DNA of 64,000 bases, taken from contig SKCR01017759.1 of NCBI GenBank assembly GCA_019454045.1, forward strand, positions 54,526 through 118,525, in the 5' to 3' direction. The notes beneath the pieces were generated by a model. The model ran no database searches. It was not told where the DNA came from and saw only the letters and a list, made by a program, of their open reading frames with translations. Both the position numbers and the translations under genes were made by a program. This document shows, piece after piece, positions 44,850-56,752 of this stretch; positions within the stretch are counted from its first letter, which is position 1, and each line of letters opens with the position of its first letter. This DNA is from Zanthoxylum bungeanum. Its lineage: Eukaryota; Streptophyta; Magnoliopsida; Sapindales; Rutaceae.

Positions 44850-45620
44850 CTATAGTCCAGCCATGGCTTTCTTGTGCTCTCGTAACACTCTCAGTAGCTT
44901 TTCTTCCTGCTCCAATGTTAGTGAAGAAGAAATAATAACAGGCAATTCAGAAGAGTTTCCAAGAAATGCATACCTGAGATGACTCGGAAGTAACTTTAGC
45001 TCCAACTGTGGTGGTTCTTCAATCGAAGGCTTGATTCGATCTTTCTTTGGCAGTTCCAAGCTTTCAACTGGTGGTGTTGCTTTGAATCGGAATGGTTTGT
45101 CAAGGTAGTTGATACATTCTAGGATTTCAGCATCTAGCTCGCTCTCAGTGATGTTGGTGATGCAAGCTTCAAGTGTATCTGTGGGATTTGGCTCAGTATT
45201 TTGAACGATACTGTCAACAACATCAACTCTGAAGCATTCTTCTTCCTTTTCATCGCTCGGGAATTTCATGGCTTTGAAAACATTAAAGGTCACTTCTTGG
45301 TCCTGCACTTTCATGGTCAGTTCTCCTTTTTGCACATCAAACACAGTTTTACCTGTAGCCAAGAATGGTCTCCCAAGAATGATAGGTATTTCTTTATCTT
45401 CTTCCATGTCAAGGATGATGAAATCTGCGGGGAGAATTAGTTTGTCTACTTTGACCTGCACATCTTCAACTACACCTCTTGGAAATGCGAGTGTTCGGTC
45501 AGCAAGTTGCAATGAAACTGAGGTAGGCATTGCTTCTCTAATCTGCAGTTTCCTGTAAATAGAAAAAAGGCATCAAGTTAACACTGGCTCCTAAATCACA
45601 TAAAGCCTTACCGATGTAAT
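44850..45620 (-). pseudogene. Athila copy 2 aspartic protease and linker
   Basis: The active-site block ALCDLGASVNLM (DLGA in place of DTGA, as in Athila) is readable near 45570-45605. It is followed by ADRTLAFPRGVVEDV and IPIILGRPFLATG in the 226-codon frame. The frame ends early at HKKAMAGL through a one-base loss; copy 1 keeps HKKAIGWTI there. Confidence 0.8.
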
Positions 45621-45739
45621 GTTCTCCAATGGTGCATGAGACAGTGAAACTACCAGGATCTTTCAACTTCGGGGGAAGTTTCCTCTGATGATGGCGCTGC
45701 ATTCTTCCGTTAATGCTACTGTTTCGTAGTCTCCCAATC

Positions 45740-47400
45740 TCTGTTTTCGTGAAAGAATGTCTTTCATGAATTTGACATAACTGGGCATTTCTTCCAAGGC
45801 TTCTGCAAATGGGATGTTGATGTGCAGCTTTTTGAAAACCTCCAGGAATCGAGCAAACTGCTTGTCCAGTTTGTTTTTCTGAAGACGCTGAGGAAAGGGT
45901 GGAGGTGGAGTGATCTGTTCTTTTTCCTATGCTTCTTTTTCCTTTTCTTCTTTTTCCTCCATCTGTTGCTCTGCTTCTTTTGGAACATCTTCAATGGTTG
46001 CCTTGATTCCAACATCTTTGTTGATTTCAGTACCATTTTTCAAGGTGATGGCCTGGCATTGCTCATTCCCTCGGTTCCTTGGATTTGGTTCTGTATTGCT
46101 GGGAAGATTTCCTGGTGGTCTGTAACTCTGAGCATTGGCTAGTTGTCCAATCTGATTCTCCAATGCTTTGATAGAAGCAGATTGGCTTTGAAATATAGCA
46201 TCATACGCTGCTTGTTGCTTTTTGAACATCTCTGCAATCCATTCTTTCATTTCTGGTGCTTTTTCAAACTCCTGGCTTTTGTTCTATTGCTGGAATTCAG
46301 GTTGTGGATAGTTCTTTTGCCCTGAATTGTTGCTCCATGAGAAATTATGATGATTTCTCCACCATGGGTTGTAGGTGTTGGAATATGGATTATTCCCCTG
46401 TCTGTTGAAATTGTTGACATAATTCACCGTCTCTTCAAGTTGGTTTAGTTCTGGTGCTCCTCCATATGGTGAACTTGTGGATCCAGTGGTAAGAGTCTCC
46501 ATGAATTTGCATATCTGATCTAGTTTGGCGTTGACTGTTGTATTGGCTCCACTTTCATAAATTCCTGCAATTCTTTGGATCATGCTCCTTTCTGTTGGCC
46601 ACAAGGAATTGTTGTTGGCCATTTCTTCGATTAGTTCCCAGGCTTGATCTTCTCCTTTCGCCATTAAATCTCCTCCAGCAGCAGCATCGATTGTGGTTCT
46701 CATTATTCCAGAAAGTCCATTATAGAATGTTTGGACTTGAAGCCATTTTGTAATCTCATGGTGAGGACATTTCCGGAGCAAATCTTTGTACCTTTCCCAA
46801 GCTTCGTAGAGAGTTTCTGATTCTTGTTGTACAAAGGATGTGATGTCCTTCCTCAGCTTTCCAGTTCTGGCTGGTGGAAAGTATTTTGCAAGAAATTTGG
46901 TGGCTTAAGTGTTCCAAGTTGTGATGGAACCTGCTGGTAGTGAATGTAGCCAAGCTTTAGCTCTTTCCTTCAAGGAGTATGGGAAAACACGCAATCTCAT
47001 TGCTTCTTCAGCTTCTCGGTTGTAATTGAAAGTGCCGCAAACTTCCAGGAAGTTGCTGATGTGGACATTAGGATCTTCAGTTGCATTTCCCCCAAACTGC
47101 ACTAACTGCTGAATCATCTAAATGCAAGTTTTGATGTCACCTACATTTACTGGTAATGGAGGAAGTACAATATAGGAAATGAGTTTGTCAACCACCGGAA
47201 TGGTTCTGTCTCGAATGGAATTGGTGGTGCAACCTCCAAAGGTTCAGGTTCCATGTTGACTAAAGCTTCTTGGCCTTCTCGCCTTTCCCTTCTCAACTGT
47301 CTGATGGTTCTTTCAATTTCCGGGTCAAGCGGTCTTAGTTCAAAGCTTCTGGTTCGTCTCATGAAGTTTCTGAGAAGCTGAAACAAAAGAAAACAAAAAA
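45740..47400 (-). pseudogene. Athila copy 2 gag
   Basis: Overlapping broken frames give an Athila-type gag: an arginine-rich start (RRTRSFELRPLD, from about 47356), DPNVHISNFLEVC, LKERAKAWLHSLPAGSI, then CPHHEITKWLQVQTFYNGL and AAAGGDLMAKGEDQAWELIEEMA (46284-46781). A glutamine-rich and acidic part follows, with NQIGQLA (45927-46250). At least five frame breaks are needed to read it through. I see no CCHC zinc knuckle, as is usual for this lineage. Confidence 0.8.
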
Positions 47401-47471
47401 AAAAAGTAAAAAGAAAATTAGATACAAGTAAAGGTATCTAACCTTAAAACTAATAGTGAAAGATAAATAAA

Positions 47472-47489
47472 TCCCCGGCAACGGTGCCA
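47472..47489 (-). other. Primer binding site of Athila copy 2 (tRNA-Asp type)
   Basis: On the - strand TGGCACCGTTGCCGGGGA begins six bases after the 5' LTR end. It differs at two positions from TGGCGCCGTCGCCGGGG, the complement of a plant tRNA-Asp 3' end, the primer used by many Athila/Tat elements. Confidence 0.85.
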
Positions 47490-48920
47490 AAAACTTGACC
47501 GGCGTAAACACACACGTGTATAACGCAAGCGTACGTATCGTTCAAGTAGTATAAAAAGTATCGATCCCACGAGGACTTAATACCTATGCTATTAATTTTA
47601 TGAGGTCAAATGATTACTAGTATCTAACAGGTTGTTTGATTGATTTGAAATGGAGACGATTCTAAATTTAAAAAAAGTAAATAAAATTGTTCGAAAGTAG
47701 GTTTTAAGAAAATTCAATATTAAAAACTACCTAGGGTTGTGATTTCTTCCAATATCATTTTAAAAATGAAGTGGTTATCTTAAAGTTGGGTAATATATTG
47801 ATTTATTAACCTGGAACACTAAATTATGTAAAAGCCTCTTCCGATGGTCAATTACAAATACCTAGTATAATCCAATTGAACCATATGTCTATGTCAACCA
47901 AATTACCTAGATTTATTAAGATTAAGTTCCAATTTGGCTACCCCCGCCCGACAGGTATATTCCTATCCTGTAAGGAAATCTATTAAAGGGTTATCTATCC
48001 TCAAGGAAGATCGTGGGCTATTGAGTCTAAGGTCTTACACTTAAAATCCCTATGTCTAGTTCATTTTAAGTTTCACAGTTCAATTTTTTTAATGGCCAGT
48101 TAATGAAAAAGCATTAAGATTAAGACTCAATAAATAAATCTTTATATTACCCAAACTATAATCTAACCCATTATAAACCGGTGATATTAGATTTCATCAC
48201 AACCCTAGATAACTAACTTAGTTACAACACATAGCTAGGGCTGGTAAAATAAAAGACATAAAGTAAAAATGTCGAAAGTAAAAATGCGGTAAAGTAAAAA
48301 TTGAAAAGTAAAATAAAATAAAATGAAATGCTAAGGTAAAAGGAATTACTTTTACTATTTACTATTTTAGATATCTCCCATAAAATAATATATAAACTTG
48401 TGATAATATTACCAACCAGCTATATAGGCGGTAACCTGATTAAGTCAAATTAAGTCCAACCAGCCATTAAGGCGGTAATATTTGTCCATAATCCAGCCAT
48501 AAAGGCGGAACCAAAATAAACCAGCCATAAGGCATAACCAAAATTAAATTACCAACCGACCAATCTGGCGGTATCCTTGAATAGTCCGGTTTAAACCAGA
48601 TTAAAATGAATTACCAACCGACCAATATGGCGGTATCCTTTTTAAGTCAAATTTTAAATAGTGAATATATTATTTTTAAGGAAGATTCATCTAAATAGTA
48701 ATAGTAAAAGAATTACCTTTCACCTTAGCAGGGGGAAGTTACCTCCTCATGGTAAATAGTAAAAACTGTAAAAAGTAAAGAAAGTAAAACACTATTATTA
48801 GAAAAAGTAATTAAAATTAATTACAAAACTTAAATTAAAAGAAACTAGAGAGAGAAACTCCCTATTTACATCAAAGAAATGAGAGAGAATGGTACGACTG
48901 AAACTGAAATCTTGAACTCA

Positions 48921-48930
48921 ATTTATAGAC
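48921..48930 (-). promoter_or_regulatory. TATA box of the Athila copy 2 5' LTR
   Basis: GTCTATAAAT on the - strand, in the same context as at 38473-38482. This copy would drive the element's own transcript. Confidence 0.65.
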
Positions 48931-49009
48931 CCCGGTAGGCATCCAGCGTCGTGACGCCAAGGCCTTTGGCGTCGCGACGCCAGCTTCTTTTGGCGTGGCT
49001 TGCTAAGGG

Positions 49010-49340
49010 CTTGACACGTGGCAATTTGGATAAGAAGATAAGGCGACACGTGGCGAGGCAGCTAACAACTCAATTATTATGCTGACGTTGCGCTGACGTG
49101 GCGATGGCGACTGTCGACACCATAGGATTGCGACACGTGGCACTTCATGATTGGCTGATGATGATATGGCGGTGAGGTGGCATGTTGACTTGGTCAACTG
49201 ATGATGTGGACGCTGAGGTGGAGTGACACATGGCACACATGGTGATGGTGATTGTCGACACCGTAGGATAATGACACGTGGCACGACGCATGTTAGCATT
49301 TCGGCTGTGATGGTGACACGTGCCACTGCGCACGTTAGCA
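49010..49340 (-). promoter_or_regulatory. G-box/ABRE-like cluster in the 5' LTR
   Basis: CACGTG occurs at 49015, 49047, 49134, 49275 and 49317. Four sites correspond to those of the 3' LTR. One site of the 3' LTR (38788) is CACATG here, and the site at 49275 is CACATG in the 3' LTR. Confidence 0.7.
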
Positions 49341-49377
49341 AAGTCAAACTTCTCAAATTCTGACCCGTTGACCCGGC

Positions 49378-51160
49378 TGTTGAGTTTCAATAAAGTCTCA
49401 AGGATCATAAATCATGCATAAACGAGTTGAATACATATCAAAGGAGGTGCGGAATAACTCACATTGATCGGTAGAGATGCAACAAAGATGAACCAAATTC
49501 GCACTTCATGTTTCTGCCTCCCTCCAAGCTCGGTTTTGGGCCTTCTTGAACTGCAGTGGACTGCACGGTGGGGGCTGTTTTGATGCTCCTAAAAATCGGC
49601 CATGAAAGACTCCATTGAAGCTCCAAGCTTCAAGCTTTCCAAGCTCACAAACTCACTTCCCTATCACCTTTGTATTCCTCCATGAGTGTGCTAGCACTTA
49701 GATCTTGCTACAAGATCAAAAGCTTCTCCATTTTGTGTGAAAAACCAGAAAAAATGAAGAAGAAAATCGGTCAAGGAGACCGTGAGAAGAGAGAAACCAT
49801 TTTGGGCTCCATTTTGCCAAAACCGTGAATGTTGAAACAAGAGAGAAAAAGTGATGCCTTTTTGTATTACCTTTCTTTTTATTTTATTTACCAAGTGAGT
49901 ATATAAAAGATATACAAAACTTTTATTAAAAAGTCAAAAGCAAAAAGCAAAAGCTTTCAATCAACTTTTCACCCATCACTTCTACTTTTACTTTAAGTCA
50001 CATCACATCACTTTAATAAAGTGACATGTTGTCAAGTCACATCACTCAAAGTGACAATTGATTTGACGCATGATGTGACTGACGCTTGATGTGACTTGCG
50101 TGCCGCGCTCGAATTCGAAATGCGAATGCGCTCGCAATCACTCTCGGGCTCGGGTTCGCTAATTCCAAATTAACGAATTTTCCGTCGCGTCGTAATTAAA
50201 TGATTACGCCTAGTGAAATCATTATTCACGTCGCTAACGAATTAATTCTAAATTAATTCATTCGCCCGAATTAAAATCCAATTTCAATTCCGCGTCGAAA
50301 TCTAATTTCGATTAATATATCGAATATATTAATTTTACCGATTAATTCCAAATTAATTGTTCTCTCTCTTTAACGATATTTTATCCGAGATAAAATATCT
50401 CCGTAATTAATCCCAGATTAATTTTCTCTCTCATCGAATTAATCCCAGATTAATTTTCTCTCTCTCTTCCAATTAATCCCAGATTAATTAAAGTGCGAGT
50501 CATACGTCATCGGTGAATCTTCAGGAAGCGACCCATGAGATCTCCGGATATGTTGGCAGTAAATACGGTCGTCGGACTATCCGAACACGTAAGTACCTCG
50601 TACTACGTTTATACCGATTTACAAGACAAGGTTGGCTTCTAGCAAAGCACCAAAGTCTATCGATTATCGTAAGTATTAGCGATGTAAGTCTCAGGTTAAG
50701 ACTATACACACCTACCTTGATTTCGGCCTCCCATAGACACATAGTCATAATACCAATGGGATTCCGAGGGGTCTATCCAGAGCGAAGCTGTTTCCCGTAC
50801 CATCGGTGAAACACAACCTCCTATCGCACTTGCATAAGTATCCAATACTTAAATATATGAGAACTATGCCGTCGTGCCCTCACAACGCGCACAAGTGCAA
50901 TACTAGCCAATTCCGCATTATCGATGTCCTGTCTCGATAATACTCTGGCTAGGGATATTTAATGATTAATCCTTCGTGGACTGATACTGTCTCATATCAT
51001 CTCAATCCAGGAACTAATCATATGGACCTCTCTTCATTTATACATCTATGGTGATCTAATCACAAATGATGAGAGTGCAATTTCCTTGTCACATAGTTAA
51101 TTTGTACAACAACACCGTGATCTGTACAAATAGTGACGCTATGGGTCATATTGTCCAACA
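49378..51160 (-). repeat. Element D 3' LTR with an internal deletion
   Basis: The 1783 bp LTR matches those of A and C as the complement. At about 50648 CTAGCAAAGC is joined directly to ACCAAAGTCTATCG, so roughly 330-370 bases present in other LTRs are missing. The hairpin array is kept at about 50170-50490. Confidence 0.85.
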
Positions 51161-52443
51161 ATCTCCCACTTGGCACATAGCCAGTCACTCAAGTGTCTCA
51201 CACCCGAACTATGTACGGTTCGCTCAAATTGCTGAGGAAAGGTTTTCGTCAGCGGATTTGCTTAATTATCGTCTGACGCGATTTACACGATCATCACATC
51301 GCCACGATGTATGATCCGAACGAATCAGATGATATAGAAGTATATATCTGGATCGTCGATGAGACCTTTAATTCCTTAGCCTGTGTTGACGCCTAGCTCA
51401 TCTGCTAAAAGAACTATATCTAATCTAATTAGATTTATTTTCGATCCAAATGGCTTCTATTGCTGCCTCAGCTGCAGCAATAATCCGCATTTGTTGTTTA
51501 TTCGGCAACAGTTATCTTGATCGGAAGATTTCCAGCTCACTGTCCCAGTGTTCAAACTTTATAGTACCACAATATTTAATTGTTTGGAAACTTGCAGCAG
51601 TGATCCCAGTCACTTCAAGTTCTCCATCTCCATAGTTTAAGACAACATCTCTCAGATACTAACAGATGTTCTTAATCTTCAATCCAGTGACTATCACTTG
51701 GATTGACCCGATTGTGACTCCATATGCTCGAAGCGTATGAGACACCAATACAAGTACATTTTAAATGTACAATTTCTAGAGAGTGTTAACAACTCCAAAT
51801 CTATCCCTGTAGATATTTATTCCTTGAATAAAGGTTGTTACTCCCCAGAATTCTACAGAGAATTTCTATGAAAGAATATCTATGAAAGCCAAGCTTTCAC
51901 CAATTGCTTTATGGGAATTTCATTGTCAGTGTGCTCTCCCATTAACCTCCTTATATACACAAGAATTATTTCGTTTTGAGTCAAATCATAAACCATTATG
52001 ATTATTCAAACGACAGTTCCAAGAACCTTATGCTTGCATTAATCCAAACATGGATCGAATAACCCGCAAACCTTGTTTGTCGGTTATACAAAATCGTCAG
52101 GATGTTGTAAGCATCCTCCAAAAGGTTTCCTTTTCAGGAAAGCGATTTTGATCTGCAACTGACACATTTCATAAAGAAATATGCAGTTATCAAAAGCATC
52201 TTCAAAATGGATTTACATGGCAACAGGTAAAAGTTTTTCATCGTAATCAACACAATGTTGATAACTCTACCTTTTCATTCAAGCCATGCTTAGTACGTTG
52301 GTATGTGCCTTTCATGTATGTCTTCCTTGAAGACTTATAAAGTACCAATAGGCACAATGCCTTATGTACATCAACTAGTATCCAAAACTTGTTGATATAC
52401 ATGGAATCCATTTTGGATCATGACACTTTGTCATAATAGGGAG
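51161..52443 (-). pseudogene. Element D pol remnant (RNase H and part of RT)
   Basis: On the - strand it follows the same course as element B's pol from its 3' end (54388 onward) but with many indels and no open frame. The sequence ends at GGGAG, where element B begins. Open frames on the + strand here are antisense to the remnant. Confidence 0.7.
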
Positions 52444-54387
52444 TGTTGGTTTCTATTATATGTCCCAAGGAAGATTAAGCATATGAAATACAACAATGAA
52501 TATATATAAAAGATGAAGTATGGCGGAATCATACTTACAAAGCTTTTGTGATGAGAAGTGATGAAGAAAATCTTTGAATCTCCAAGCTTCAAGTTTCGGC
52601 CAAGGGAGGAAGAAGAGTTGAAGCTCCAAGCTTTGTGTATTCCAAGCTCTTTGATGGTTTTCCCTATCACCTCCTTTGATCCTTCAATGTGCTAGCAAAT
52701 GGAGAAAAGAAAATCAAATCTTCTTTGCCCTAATGGAAGTCACGGCATTGTGAGAGAGAGAGGAGAGTTGTGTTTTGATCTTTGTTACAAAAAATCAATT
52801 TATATTTATGCCATAATATTTATTAAATTAATAATAAACTTATGACACAAATCATGCAATGGCTTAGAGTGTCAAACACTCAAACTCCATGCAAAACCAT
52901 TGAGTGTATTGTACACTATCACCATGCAATGTATTAACAATTAAATAATGCATATAATGACATGTGTCATGTGGGCCCCACACGTTTCCAAATGAAAGTG
53001 GGCCCACGTGCACTCACGCGTTCGGGTTCGATATTTCCGAAATACCGAACTTACGTCGCGACGTTAATTAAATCGAATTTAAATAAATAATTGCGCCTAG
53101 CGAAATTATTATTTACGTCGCTAACGAATTAATTCTAAATTAACTCGTTTGCCCGAATTAAAATCTAATTTTAATTTCGCGTCGAAATCGAATTTCGATT
53201 ATTATATCGAATATAATAATTTTATCGATTAATTCTAAATTAATCGTTCTCTCTCTAAATAAGGCACTTTATCCAAGATAAAGTTTCTCCGCAATTAATC
53301 CAAGATTAATTAAGTCCGAATCAAATATCATAGGTGAATCTTCAGGAAGCGACCCAAGAGATCTCCGGATATGTTGGCAGTAAATACGGTCGTCGGATAA
53401 TCCGAACACGTACGTACCTCGTACTACGTTCTTACCGATTCACAAGACAAGGTTGGCTTCTAGCAAAGCGCCATGCCTACCCAATTCTCCAGAAATATTC
53501 TTACTGGAATATTAGATCTATATCAAGCGTAGTATACCGTAGTATTGCGTACATCGATCCAGTATCGGACGATCACATGTTAGGCCTGGGGCTGGAAATG
53601 TGTCTGCCCCGTACGAAACATATATCGGACATCAAGCAACTAGTCTCTTTAAATCGGACAATCCTGACCTGGTCATATTGTCCCGACGGTTGCAACCTTT
53701 TATAGAGTACTAGTTCTGTGTCCTGCGTGATCATCACCTCCATATGTCTGAAGTGATACTTCCATCTCGACATCACATCCAGTACACTACGATTCTCGAT
53801 AAACCCAAAGAGGTGTACACAGAACCGGTTAAGGTCCCCAACCACCAAAACCAAAGTTTACCGATTGTCGCAAGTACTAGCGATGTAAGTCTCAGTTAAG
53901 ACATAAGACCTATATACATACCCTGATGCGGCCTCCCATAGACAACGCAGACATACTACCAATGGGATTCCGCGGGGTCTATCCAGAGCGAAGCTGTTTT
54001 CCGTACCATCGGTAAAACACAATCCTATCGCCACTCCATACGAATCCAATACATATAATGAGAACTATGCCTGTGATCGCACTTGCATAAGCTATATGGA
54101 ACTATGCGTTGTGCCCTCACAACGTGCACAAGCTAGTCTATTCCGCATTATCGATGTCCGATCTCGATAATACTCCGACTGGATATTTAATGATTAAACC
54201 TTTATGGATTGATACTGTCTCATATCATCTCAATCCGGTATTAATCATATGGACTTTCGCCATTTATATATCAAAGTAAATAATATTACAAAACGGCAAA
54301 AGGCAATTTCATTATCACATAGTTAATTTTGTACAATAATACAATATCATTTACAAACAGTGACGCTATGGGACATAATGTCTAACA
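52444..54387 (-). repeat. Element B 3' LTR
   Basis: On the - strand it starts TGTTAGACATTATGTCCC and ends CATATAATAGAAACCAACA. It includes the complement-type hairpin array at 53055-53310, for example a 9-bp CGATTAATT stem with loop CTA at 53226-53246. Confidence 0.92.
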
Positions 54388-54401
54388 ATCTCCCACTTGG
54401 C

Positions 54402-56198
54402 CTATAGCCAGTCACTCAAGCATCTAATACCCGAACTATGTATGTGTCGTTCAAAAACTTGCTGAAGAACAGCCTTCGTCAGCGGATCTGCAATGTTGTC
54501 ATCTGATGTGACCTTCTCGACCTTTACATCGCCACGATGTATAATCTCCCGAATCAGATGGTAACGTCGAAGAACATGCTTGGACCGTTGATGAGACCTT
54601 GGTTCCTTAGCCTGTGCTATAGCCCCGTTATTGTCACAATACAATGGAACGGGCTCAGCTGCTAACGGAACTACTCCTAATCCGATTAGGAACTTTCGGA
54701 TCCAAACTGCCTCCTTTGCTGCTTCAGATGCAGCGATGTACTCCGCTTCTGTTGTTGAATCGGCAACAGTATCTTGCTTGGAAGATTTCCAGCTCACTGC
54801 TCCGTTATTCAAACAAAAAATGTACCCGGATTGCGACTTGTAGTCATCCTTGTCGGTTTGGAAACTTGCATCGGTATACCCAGATACCGCAAGTTCTCCT
54901 CCTCCATAAATTAAGAAAGCATCCTTAGTTCGTTTAAGATACTTAAGGATATTCTTAACTGCTATCCAGTGACCTTCACCTGGATCGGCCTGATAGCGAC
55001 TGCACATGCTCAAAGCATATGAGACATCAGGTCGTGTACATATCATGGCATACATGATCGATCCGACTGCCGAGGCGAACGGTATCCGACTCATGTTGTC
55101 TCTCTCTTCCTGAGTCTTAGGACACATGTCCTTAGACAGAGAGGTACCACGTACCATCGGAACCAATCCCCTCTTGGATTGTTCCATGTTGAATCGCTTC
55201 AACACTTTATCAATGTATGTACTCTGGGAGAGTCCAAGCAGCTTTCTAGATCTATCCCGGTAGATCTTTATTCCAAGAATAAAGGCTGCTTCTCCCAGAT
55301 CTTTCATGGAGAATTTTAATGAAAGCCAAGCTTTCACCGACGTTAGCATGGGAATGTCATTGCCTATAAGCAATACGTCGTCGACATAAAGGACAATAAA
55401 AGTAAGTGCTCTCCCACTAACCTTCTTGTATACACAAGGGTCATCTGCGTTTTGCACGAAATCATATTCTTTTATGATCTCATCAAAACGCTGATTCCAT
55501 GACCGTGATGCTTGCTTCAATCCATAAATGGATCGATTTAACTTACAAACCTTGTTTGCAAGTCTAGGTACGATAAAACCGTCAGGCTGTTGCATATAAA
55601 CATCCTCCAAAAGGTTTCCGTTAAGGAAAGCGGTTTTAACGTCCATCTGCCATATCTCGTAATCGAAATATGCAGCTATTGCAAGCATTATCCGAATGGA
55701 TTTAATCATGGCAACGGGTGAGAAGGTTTCGTCATAATCAATACCATATTGTTGACGATACCCCTTCGCTACAAGCCTAGCTTTGTACGTTTGTACGTTG
55801 CCATCCATGTCGGTCTTCTTCTTGAAGATCCATCTGCATCCAATAGGCTTTACGCCTTCTGGTGCATCAACCAGTGTCCAAACTTGGTTGGCGTACATGG
55901 AATCCATCTCGGACTTCATGGCTTCTTGCCATAAAGCGGAATCGATATTTTGTATCGCTTCCTCATACGTAGCCGGCTCATTATCCTCAATAAGATTAAT
56001 ATCTACATGAGGTGAGATCAGGAACCCATACCTCTCAGGTACTGTTCTGACTCTCTCCGACCTACGCGGTCCTTGTGTATGTGAAGTTTGTGGTACAGAC
56101 TCATCCCGGACGGTCTGTTCTTGTTCCGTCGTTGATTCATTGCCAGGAACAGTATCACTACGATCTTCATCGAGTTCTACTTTCCTCCCACTTACCAC
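54402..56198 (-). CDS. Element B pol, third segment: reverse transcriptase and RNase H
   Basis: The 598-codon frame encodes the copia RT and RNase H. Residues 119-150 show the conserved RT start (IGCRWIFKKK, YKARLVAKGY). The first catalytic aspartate is in WQMDVKTAFLNG (about 184-195) and the active site is YVDD at 271-274. RNase H follows with GYTDASF (about 440), TTEAEYIAAS (about 482), LYCDNNGAI (about 519) and ADPLTK near 571. The frame ends 14 bases before the LTR, as usual. It is the downstream part of one polyprotein: the apparent start is only the first methionine after a frameshift near 56200-56215, where one base is lost after CATTTTTCTT. All catalytic residues appear intact. Confidence 0.9.
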   Translation of the reverse strand: MVSGRKVELDEDRSDTVPGNESTTEQEQTVRDESVPQTSHTQGPRRSERVRTVPERYGFLISPHVDINLIEDNEPATYEEAIQNIDSALWQEAMKSEMDSMYANQVWTLVDAPEGVKPIGCRWIFKKKTDMDGNVQTYKARLVAKGYRQQYGIDYDETFSPVAMIKSIRIMLAIAAYFDYEIWQMDVKTAFLNGNLLEDVYMQQPDGFIVPRLANKVCKLNRSIYGLKQASRSWNQRFDEIIKEYDFVQNADDPCVYKKVSGRALTFIVLYVDDVLLIGNDIPMLTSVKAWLSLKFSMKDLGEAAFILGIKIYRDRSRKLLGLSQSTYIDKVLKRFNMEQSKRGLVPMVRGTSLSKDMCPKTQEERDNMSRIPFASAVGSIMYAMICTRPDVSYALSMCSRYQADPGEGHWIAVKNILKYLKRTKDAFLIYGGGELAVSGYTDASFQTDKDDYKSQSGYIFCLNNGAVSWKSSKQDTVADSTTEAEYIAASEAAKEAVWIRKFLIGLGVVPLAAEPVPLYCDNNGAIAQAKEPRSHQRSKHVLRRYHLIREIIHRGDVKVEKVTSDDNIADPLTKAVLQQVFERHIHSSGIRCLSDWL

Positions 56199-56203
56199 TG
56201 CAT

Positions 56204-56752
56204 TTATAAAATCCTTCTCAAGAAAAATGCTTGTAGAGCAACAAATACTTTGTTCTCTTGTGTGTGGTGATAGAAGTAATATCCTTTGGTTTCCCTAGGA
56301 TATCCTACGAAAAGGCATTTATCAGATTTGGGTTCAAGTTTGGTACCTTCCAAACGTTTAACATATGCCCAGCATCCCCAAATCTTCAGGAAAGAGAAAC
56401 CTGGTTTCCTTCCTGTCCATATTTCATATGGAGTCTGTTCAACAGACTTCGACGGTACCTTATTCAAAATAAGTATAGCACTGTTTAATGCGTATCCCCA
56501 GAAGGATATTGGTAGCTCAGTGCGACTCATCATTGACCTTACCATGTCTAACAAGGTGCGGTTTCTCCGTTCGGACACACCGTTTAATTGCGGTGTTCCA
56601 GGAGGAGTCCACTGTGAAAGAATACCATATTCTTTCAAGTAATCTTGAAACTCATAACTTAAGTATTCGCCACCACGGTCTGACCGTAATGTCTTAATAC
56701 TCTTCCCTGTTTGTTTCTCCACTTCGTGTCGAAACTTCTTTGAATTTCTCAA
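56204..56752 (-). CDS. Element B pol, second segment: integrase core and C-terminus
   Basis: The frame of 182 codons starts inside the integrase. It holds the second catalytic aspartate in LRSDRGGEYLS and the glutamate in NGVSERRNRTLLDMVRSM. The C-terminal GKR-type region follows, including YEIWTGRKPGFSFLKIWGC and CLFVGYP. A one-base shift near 56745 separates it from the gag-protease-integrase frame, and another near 56210 from RT. It would not be made as a separate protein. Confidence 0.85.
   Translation of the reverse strand: MRNSKKFRHEVEKQTGKSIKTLRSDRGGEYLSYEFQDYLKEYGILSQWTPPGTPQLNGVSERRNRTLLDMVRSMMSRTELPISFWGYALNSAILILNKVPSKSVEQTPYEIWTGRKPGFSFLKIWGCWAYVKRLEGTKLEPKSDKCLFVGYPRETKGYYFYHHTQENKVFVALQAFFLRRIL

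Larger units (their letters stand above)
37048..49377 (-). mobile_element. Athila-type Ty3/gypsy element, copy 2, carrying a LOG-type gene
   Basis: Read on the - strand: 5' LTR (49377-47496, outer end cut by element D), PBS (47489-47472), gag, protease, RT, RNase H, integrase, cysteine ORF, LOG-type gene, 3' untranslated region with tandem repeats, PPT (39194-39182), 3' LTR (39181-37048). The Athila assignment rests on RT and integrase wording, the tRNA-Asp primer site and the protease DLGAS. Gag-pol has several stops and frameshifts, so the copy is not autonomous today. The left flank is ACACA (37043-37047); its partner is outside the window. Confidence 0.9.
47496..49377 (-). repeat. Athila copy 2 5' LTR, outer end separated by element D
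   Basis: It matches 37048-38935 closely, with the same TATA box (48921-48930), palindrome and mini-hairpins. Similarity stops exactly where TGTTGAG of element D begins at 49378. About 245 bases of the LTR should lie beyond the right end of D, outside the window. Confidence 0.9.

Noticed and set aside
53334..53705. Recurring 65-123 codon frame (NLQEATQEISGYVGSKYGRR) in copia LTRs, also at 61465 and 50513 and on the other strand near 25919-26116
   Set aside because: It begins with GTG, not ATG, is antisense to the elements, and simply follows a well-conserved LTR segment; length varies with each indel.
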